Positions 62,384 through 64,000 of a stretch of 64,000 bases of DNA are shown here, one piece after another. The position numbers and the translations under genes were made by a program. The notes under the pieces were generated by a model. It worked only from the letters and a program-made list of their open reading frames with translations, made no database searches and was not told where the DNA came from. How positions within the stretch are numbered: position 1 is the stretch's first letter; every line of letters begins with the position of its first letter. This DNA comes from Pseudomonadota bacterium (lineage in GTDB: Bacteria; Pseudomonadota; Alphaproteobacteria; Sphingomonadales; Sphingomonadaceae): NCBI GenBank assembly GCA_039818985.1, contig JBCBSU010000001.1, positions 770,367 through 834,366 on the forward strand. The letters are read 5' to 3'.

Positions 62384-62757
62384 TGGCTTAAGCTCTTGTT
62401 ATATTGTTGTTAATGACCTCATTTCGTTCAGAAATCATGCGGTTGAGGTGCGCAGTTTGTCGCAGGCTCTTTCAGGTCCAAGCAGGCAAGTTCAGGAGTT
62501 TGTGACCCCAGAGAGACCCATTGCAGGACACAGATATATCTCGTGATAAAGTCTGAAGAACGCCGATCGGTATCTAAGTGCTAAATGACCATTTCATCTA
62601 TAAAGCGCATAGCTAACAACGGTTTGAGGCCTCTACTATAAGCCACGACTAGAAGGGCTTAAGAGCATCTTTCCTGCAATAGTCTCTATTAAAACAACTA
62701 ACATGCACCGCTGTGAAGCGGTGCTTTTAGCTTAATCAAATGGCTACTGAACTTACG
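62384..62757. other. Gene-free AT-richer stretch beyond the tRNA-Lys fragment
   Basis: No coding sequence can be supported. The sequence is poorer in G and C than the chromosome to the left. A hairpin GCACCGCT/AGCGGTGC (62705-62724) followed by TTTT is a likely terminator. I see no integrase gene fragment. This is probably the first non-coding part of an island that runs on beyond the window. Confidence 0.55.
62705..62730 (+). terminator. Hairpin with T-run near the 3' end of the PepSY gene
   Basis: GCACCGCT pairs with AGCGGTGC over GTGA, then TTTTAG. The T-run is on the plus strand; the other strand has a weaker one, so it may only weakly serve the minus-strand gene. Confidence 0.5.
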
Positions 62758-64000
62758 TTATTCCGCAGGCTGTAAGCTAGGATCAACATCAGGTTCGATG
62801 ATTTCTGATGCCTTTTTGGCGCGGCGCAAATCGATCGGCCGGCTGGCCGGCATTTTCATTGCGACGGCGCAGATTATCGCACCAAAAATGAGGAACGCAA
62901 GATCGAACCAGGCTGATACGCTGGCTGCGGTACCGAAAGCGGACCAGAGGAAGTCACCTGTGGCTAGTCCATTGCTGATCGGCAGCGCGAGCATGGTGAG
63001 ACCGGTTGCCGCCAAAAGCTCACGTGCGGTGCGATACTGATTGCTCCGCGTAAAGGCGAAGACCAGTGTCGCCAGCCAGACGATGAAGAAAGCGCTAATG
63101 ACGCTGCTCATCCGACCGGCTTCCGCGCCCCAGTAGAATTTGTCAAAGTGCAGGATAGCGACGCTGGCCAGTGGCATGCCGCCGCAAACGCCGGTGGTCA
63201 GTGCGCTGAGACGGCGATAGAATTTCTCGCTCTTATTGCCTTCACCGCCATGCAGTCGCCGTTCGACCCACATCATATTGCCCAGCGCGGCCATGACAGC
63301 AATCGCCATGCCCATCAGGAAATAGCCGATCTTCAGTGCGATACCGCCAAAAATCCCGTAATGCAGCGGTGAGAGTGCCGCCAGGGTGCGGGGCAATGGC
63401 TTGGTGGGAGACAGGAATTCGGGCGTGGGCAGCGCTCTGCCATCCACGGCGCTGATCTTGTGCTGATCATAATAGACCAGACGATCATCAACCGGGTAGT
63501 TGATAGTGTACGCGGCATTGGCGTCGCCCCAATTCTCGACATTGATGGAAACGGCTTTTGCACCCGTCTCGGGATGAGGGATAGTGAGTGCCTGATCGAC
63601 GGGCATCATTTCTGCCTCGATACCGGCTTTTTCCGCTACGCCCAGGCCAATGGCCTCGACGAGCTTTTCGGTATCGCCCTTGACGGTGATTGCGGCCAGC
63701 AAGGGTGCCAGCAATGCTATGACGCCAAGATAAGCCCCGGTAAAGGCAATCATCGAAGAGAAAGGCACAGTCCAAAGACCGAAGACCTTGTGCGTATCCT
63801 GCCATTTCAGCCGTACCGATTTGAGATAGCGCAGCGAGAACAGCTCCTTGGTAATCTTGGTGTGCGCGATGATCCCGGTCAGCACGAGCAGCATGAACGC
63901 GATGCCGACAATGCCGACAATGGCGCGTCCGACAGTGCGGCCACCCAGCACTTCGGGCCATGAGAGATCCCGATGCAGGTCATAGAGGAAGCGGTTGGCG
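62758..64000 (-). CDS. PepSY-associated transmembrane protein (iron-uptake type), cut by the window end
   Basis: The frame stays open through base 64000, so the N-terminus lies beyond the window; about 413 residues are seen. Membrane helices alternate with an external PepSY-like region; NRFLYDLHRDL at the visible N-terminal edge, then RLKWQDTHKVFGLWTVPF and KPLPRTLAALSPLHYGIFGG are typical of PiuB/PepSY_TM proteins that reduce or release iron from siderophores in the inner membrane and are linked to TonB receptors. It lies within the presumed island. Confidence 0.85.
   Translation of the reverse strand, partial: ANRFLYDLHRDLSWPEVLGGRTVGRAIVGIVGIAFMLLVLTGIIAHTKITKELFSLRYLKSVRLKWQDTHKVFGLWTVPFSSMIAFTGAYLGVIALLAPLLAAITVKGDTEKLVEAIGLGVAEKAGIEAEMMPVDQALTIPHPETGAKAVSINVENWGDANAAYTINYPVDDRLVYYDQHKISAVDGRALPTPEFLSPTKPLPRTLAALSPLHYGIFGGIALKIGYFLMGMAIAVMAALGNMMWVERRLHGGEGNKSEKFYRRLSALTTGVCGGMPLASVAILHFDKFYWGAEAGRMSSVISAFFIVWLATLVFAFTRSNQYRTARELLAATGLTMLALPISNGLATGDFLWSAFGTAASVSAWFDLAFLIFGAIICAVAMKMPASRPIDLRRAKKASEIIEPDVDPSLQPAE

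Noticed and set aside
1-64000. CRISPR arrays or cas genes
   Set aside because: No regularly spaced direct repeats were seen; the repeats present are inverted, unevenly spaced and of different families.

Overview
The window is a dense, GC-rich alphaproteobacterial chromosome segment, most likely from a sphingomonad (order Sphingomonadales; the genus cannot be resolved by eye). Supporting signs are a CpdR-type response regulator, SapC, the Anbu peptidase operon, tandem cysteine desulfurases with a ferredoxin, a short-Q-loop cytochrome bd oxidase with a DUF2474 subunit, and alphaproteobacterial intergenic palindromes. Almost all of it is ordinary chromosome.

Layout: 1-3.7 kb holds the end of an acyl-CoA carboxylase alpha subunit, a prepilin peptidase and a coniferyl-aldehyde-type dehydrogenase. 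tRNA-Leu(CAA) at 3.8 kb is followed by an AT-richer block with a tight three-gene operon of unknown function (4.2-8.3 kb: polytopic membrane protein, P-loop GTPase-like protein, coiled-coil membrane-anchored protein with one frameshift) that ends in a 175-bp element with perfect 25-bp inverted ends. From 8.5 to 25 kb come a TetR/sterol-desaturase/ABC-membrane-domain operon, a desulfurase-ferredoxin-beta-lactamase run, SRP RNA, dnaX-ybaB, lon, an HU gene, a pair of related lipoproteins and rlmB. tRNA-Tyr precedes the Anbu peptidase region (26.4-31.8 kb), whose usual partners (transglutaminase, alpha-E, circularly permuted ATP-grasp) are separated from Anbu by a convergent cassette of a PRMT-like methyltransferase and a 54-residue peptide with a W-x-x-P leader-like motif. 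From 32 to 44 kb there are alcohol dehydrogenase/thioesterase/enoyl-CoA hydratase, a TonB receptor behind a Zur-like box, RhlE helicase, an FAD oxidase, SapC, a gene behind a perfect 7-1-7 Fur-like box, and CpdR. tRNA-Val(GAC) and phoD follow, then (46-55 kb) fatty-acyl and small-molecule enzymes, then the cytochrome bd operon, a CPA2 antiporter, and an M14 deacylase/GCS2 ligase pair. At 62.3 kb a 47-nt 3' fragment of a tRNA-Lys gene looks like an integration scar; the sequence to its right, with a truncated PepSY membrane gene, is probably the edge of a genomic island.

The two best candidates for something undescribed are the GTPase-like three-gene operon (4231-8317) and the methyltransferase-plus-peptide cassette embedded in the Anbu locus (27306-28634). 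All functional calls come from reading motifs; no database search was possible.
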